Shown here in pieces: positions 61,605 through 64,000 of a DNA stretch of 64,000 bases. The stretch lies in the NCBI RefSeq assembly GCF_000265385.1, contig NC_018013.1:1887001-1951000 (forward strand). The letters run 5' to 3'. How positions within the stretch are numbered: the first letter of the stretch is position 1; every line of letters begins with the position of its first letter. The stretch comes from Aequorivita sublithincola DSM 14238. Its GTDB lineage: Bacteria; Bacteroidota; Bacteroidia; Flavobacteriales; Flavobacteriaceae. The notes beneath the pieces are model-generated. The model made no database searches. It worked only from the letters and a program-made list of their open reading frames with translations, and was not told where the DNA came from. Position numbers and translations under genes: made by a program.

Positions 61605-62399
61605 ATGAAAACAATTTTTCAGAAATTTTCCATCATATTTATAATATTGACGGTTTTTTTAGTTTCTGAAAACGTTTCGGCGCAGTATGAAATTCCCCCG
61701 AAACCATCAGTTCAGACTTCACTTTATGATTATGTAAATCTGCTATCACCATCGCAAAAAAGTGCTTTGGAAAGTAAATTGATACGTTATGCAGATTCTA
61801 CTTCTACACAAATTGTTTGTATCATTATTGGCTCTACCAATGGTGAAGACATCTCCATGCTCGGCGCAGAATGGGGTCAGAAATGGGGCATTGGACAAAA
61901 AGGGGAAGACAACGGAATCGTTATCACTTTAGCTAAAGACGACCGAAAAGTAGATATAAATACAGGCTACGGTATTGAATACCGAATAACCGATTTAATG
62001 TCTGAACGCATCATAAACCGTATAATGATTCCAGAATTTAAAGCAGGAAATTATTATTCTGGACTTGATAAAGGTAGTGATGCCATTTTTGCAGCGTTAA
62101 ATGGTGAATTTAAAGAAGACCGGGATTTCGGAAAAAAAGACGGTGGAAAAATTCCGTTTTTTCTCATATTCATTTTTATTATAATAATGATTGCAATCTT
62201 CAGAAAAGGAGGTAAAGGTGGAAAAGGCGGAGGCGGAAGTTTACTAGACATAATCGTGCTCAGCAGTCTTGGTCGTGGCGGTTTTGGCGGTGGCGGCGGA
62301 AGCTTTGGCGGTGGCGGAAGTTTCGGTGGCGGTGGCGGCTTTGGTGGCGGTTTCGGTGGTGGCGGCTTTGGTGGCGGTGGTGCTTCTGGAGGCTGGTAA
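61605..62399 (+). CDS. TPM-domain membrane protein with glycine-rich tail (YgcG-like)
   Basis: 264 residues. A signal peptide (to about residue 27, SENVSAQ) is followed by the TPM domain (residues 35-165, with VDINTGYGIEYRITDLMSER and IMIPEFKAGNYYSG), one membrane segment (about 183-197, IPFFLIFIFIIIMIAIF) and a tail of about 60 residues made almost only of Gly, Phe and Ser. This order is that of the YgcG-type proteins. The domain is in the periplasm and the tail in the cytosol or, if the segment is re-entrant, outside. Function unknown. Confidence 0.88.
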   Translation: MKTIFQKFSIIFIILTVFLVSENVSAQYEIPPKPSVQTSLYDYVNLLSPSQKSALESKLIRYADSTSTQIVCIIIGSTNGEDISMLGAEWGQKWGIGQKGEDNGIVITLAKDDRKVDINTGYGIEYRITDLMSERIINRIMIPEFKAGNYYSGLDKGSDAIFAALNGEFKEDRDFGKKDGGKIPFFLIFIFIIIMIAIFRKGGKGGKGGGGSLLDIIVLSSLGRGGFGGGGGSFGGGGSFGGGGGFGGGFGGGGFGGGGASGGW

Positions 62400-62519
62400 A
62401 ATTAGTTTTCAGTATTCAGTCTCAGTGTTCAGTAGTCAGTTTCAGTTTTCAGTGAATAGTTCAATGATGATGCTATCTGAAAACCTCAAATACCTTGTAG
62501 CTTTTGAAATGTTATAAAT

Positions 62520-63023
62520 ATGAAACTATCATTACTTTCAATTCTTCTTTTTAGCATCATTCTTTCCTGTAAAGGTCAGAATATAGATTATTCAAAAGTT
62601 TTTCTAGAAAATCCTAATTCTGTTTCTGTAGTGGATTCTTCACATATATTTTCAACTTCAGAAAATTTCGAGCTTGCTACCAAACTAGTTCAATATGGAG
62701 AGAAAACGACACGGCAAATAGCTGTAGTAACTGTAGATTCTATCTCGCCATATAATGATATTCAAAAATACGCCACTGACTTAGGGAAGTATTGGGGAGT
62801 TGGTCAAAATAACCTCGATAATGGGCTGCTAATTGTATTATCAAAACCACTTAGAAAAGTCGCGATAGCTACTGGGTTTGGAACAGAAAAGGTTTTAACT
62901 GATTCCATCTGTAAACAAATAATTGATAGCGTAATGATTCCAAAATTTAAAACTGGAGATTATTATGAAGGAGTTAATATGGGGGTCGACAGGTTAATTA
63001 TAATCTGGAATACAGCTAAATAG
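62520..63023 (+). CDS. TPM-domain lipoprotein, short paralogue
   Basis: 167 residues. It is a paralogue of the previous gene without the membrane segment and glycine tail. The signal peptide ends in a lipobox (IILSC, Cys17). The TPM domain covers residues 30-165 (DLGKYWGVGQNNLDNGLLIV, VAIATGFGTEKVLTD, MIPKFKTGDYYEGV), and the same IPKFKxGxYYxG signature is present in both. The space before it (62401-62519) holds short CAGT-rich direct repeats. Confidence 0.82.
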   Translation: MKLSLLSILLFSIILSCKGQNIDYSKVFLENPNSVSVVDSSHIFSTSENFELATKLVQYGEKTTRQIAVVTVDSISPYNDIQKYATDLGKYWGVGQNNLDNGLLIVLSKPLRKVAIATGFGTEKVLTDSICKQIIDSVMIPKFKTGDYYEGVNMGVDRLIIIWNTAK

Positions 63024-63071
63024 CTCTAGCCCCACGAAGAAATATATTTAACCAGAAAATTTCAAAAGGAA

Positions 63072-63821
63072 GTGAATTTCAAAGATAATTTTTCAAAACA
63101 ATCCAAAGCTTATCAAAAGTACAGACCTTCTTATCCGCAGGAATTGTTCGCTTATTTAAGCAGTCTTTCCAAAAATCACGAGTTAGCTTGGGATTGCGGC
63201 ACGGGCAACGGACAATCAGCTTTTGGGTTAGCAAATTATTTTGAAAAAGTATTCGCAACTGATCCCAGTGCACAGCAAATCTCAAATGCGCAAGCACATC
63301 CAAAAATTACTTATCAAGTTGAAAATGCTGAAAATTGCTCTTTAGAAAGTAATTCTGCGGACTTGATTACGGTTGCCCAAGCACTGCATTGGTTTAATTT
63401 CGAAAAATTTTATTCCGAAGTAAAAAGGGTTTTGAAACCAGAAGCAATCATCGCCGTCTGGACTTATAGTTTACCAAGAATTTCTCCTGAAATAGATGAA
63501 ATAGTACTTCATTTTCACGATACTATTGTCGGTTCATTCTGGCAGAAGGAAAACCAATATGTTATTGAAGAATATAAAACTATTCCATTTCCTTTTAAAG
63601 AAATTGAAACATCTTCCTTCAAATTTCAAAAGGAAATATTACTTGAAGATTTAAAAGGACTGCTAATTAGTTGGTCTGCCACCCAAAGATATAAAGATCA
63701 AAATGGGACTGATCCTTTGCTGGAAATTGAAACGAAGCTTCAAAATCTTTGGCAAAATTCTACTGAGGCGAAAATTGCAACTTGGACTATTTTTTTAAAG
63801 GTAGGAAGGGTTAACGGATAA
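63072..63821 (+). CDS. Class I SAM-dependent methyltransferase
   Basis: 249 residues from a GTG start (63072), preceded by AAAAGGA. Motif I is WDCGTGNGQSAFGLA; ATDPSAQQISNA and ENCSLESNSADLITVAQALH follow as motifs II and III. This is the Methyltransf_11 pattern. The N-terminal FSKQSKAYQKYRPSYPQELF is typical of the trans-aconitate or UbiE-like group. The substrate is unknown. It is the last complete gene on the plus strand. Confidence 0.82.
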   Translation: MNFKDNFSKQSKAYQKYRPSYPQELFAYLSSLSKNHELAWDCGTGNGQSAFGLANYFEKVFATDPSAQQISNAQAHPKITYQVENAENCSLESNSADLITVAQALHWFNFEKFYSEVKRVLKPEAIIAVWTYSLPRISPEIDEIVLHFHDTIVGSFWQKENQYVIEEYKTIPFPFKEIETSSFKFQKEILLEDLKGLLISWSATQRYKDQNGTDPLLEIETKLQNLWQNSTEAKIATWTIFLKVGRVNG

Positions 63822-63837
63822 CTTCAAAAGAAAAATA

Positions 63838-64000
63838 TCAATCCCACGGATTATCATCTATTTCTCCCTTCTTCCCAAGTGTATTAAATTTATAGCTTAG
63901 TGTAAGCATAAAATATTGCTTTAAAACAGTACTCTGAATATCCTGAATATAATCTTGGTTTGAAACGCGACGTACGTTGTTATTTTGGTTCAATAGGTCA
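63838..64000 (-). CDS. 3' end of an outer-membrane beta-barrel/TonB-dependent receptor (partial)
   Basis: On the minus strand 54 codons are open from the right edge to TGA (63838-63840). The final segment (LKQYFMLTLSYKFNTLGKKG, then EIDDNPWD) has the aromatic and alternating pattern of the last strand of outer-membrane barrels of the OMP_b-brl_3 or TonB-receptor type. The larger part lies beyond the window. Confidence 0.65.
   Translation of the reverse strand, partial: DLLNQNNNVRRVSNQDYIQDIQSTVLKQYFMLTLSYKFNTLGKKGEIDDNPWD

Noticed and set aside
1..64000. tRNA or rRNA genes
   Set aside because: The intergenic regions were read on both strands and no cloverleaf-like or rRNA-like sequence was recognised; a tRNAscan run would be decisive.

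Overview
The window is AT-rich chromosomal DNA of a member of the Bacteroidota, most likely a marine-type Flavobacteriaceae. The evidence is T9SS type A sorting domains, a GLPGLI protein paired with an outer-membrane beta-barrel receptor, ELWxxDGT repeats, DUF4136, DUF6624 and DUF4230 proteins, many lipoproteins, and promoters of the Bacteroidetes type (-33 TTG, -7 TAnnTTTG). No rRNA, tRNA or CRISPR was found.

Layout. 1-3.6 kb: an RluA-type pseudouridine synthase, two exported proteins of unknown role in one transcription unit, and a methyltransferase. 3.6-8.7 kb: an accessory block. Four co-directional small genes or gene pairs (exported alpha/beta hydrolase, lipoprotein, DUF4238 protein, two-TM protein) are separated by long imperfect palindromes with related ends. 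This resembles a cassette array. An IS481-family element whose transposase is split by an in-frame stop has landed in it. 8.7-23.7 kb: amidohydrolase, lipoproteins, serine hydrolase, GNAT, deoxynucleoside kinase, GLPGLI/receptor pair, DUF4230, rhodanese and a phenylalanine hydroxylase.

23.7-41.5 kb: a TetR regulator followed by a long phenylacetyl-CoA catabolic operon, paaE-A-B-C-D-G-H-I-J-Z-(F-like)-Y, ending with an E2 and a fused E1 of a 2-oxo-acid dehydrogenase. A perfect 7-bp inverted repeat lies over the spacer and -7 element of the operon promoter, which suggests TetR repression relieved by an aromatic CoA ligand. No phenylacetate-CoA ligase (paaK) is present. The terminal dehydrogenase genes could supply phenylacetyl-CoA from phenylpyruvate, although this is inference. 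The operon also holds genes with no obvious place in the pathway: a four-helix-bundle protein, a zinc metallopeptidase and an RHH/MazF toxin-antitoxin pair. Several of its spacers carry hairpin-forming dispersed repeats.

41.5-64 kb: a NarL-type two-component pair, a surface-protein locus (T9SS protein, S74-chaperone YadA-head-like protein, ELWxxDGT protein), two overlapping unknown exported proteins, an endonuclease/exonuclease/phosphatase protein with a large insertion, DUF4136 lipoprotein, urocanate hydratase, alanyl-tRNA synthetase, M23 peptidase, MerR regulator, LemA with three TPM-domain proteins, a methyltransferase, and the 3' end of an outer-membrane receptor running off the right edge.

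Most interesting are the cassette-like array, the operator/promoter arrangement and missing paaK of the paa operon, the PaaZ-DUF1569 fusion, the genes embedded in the operon, and the insertion in the phosphatase-family protein.
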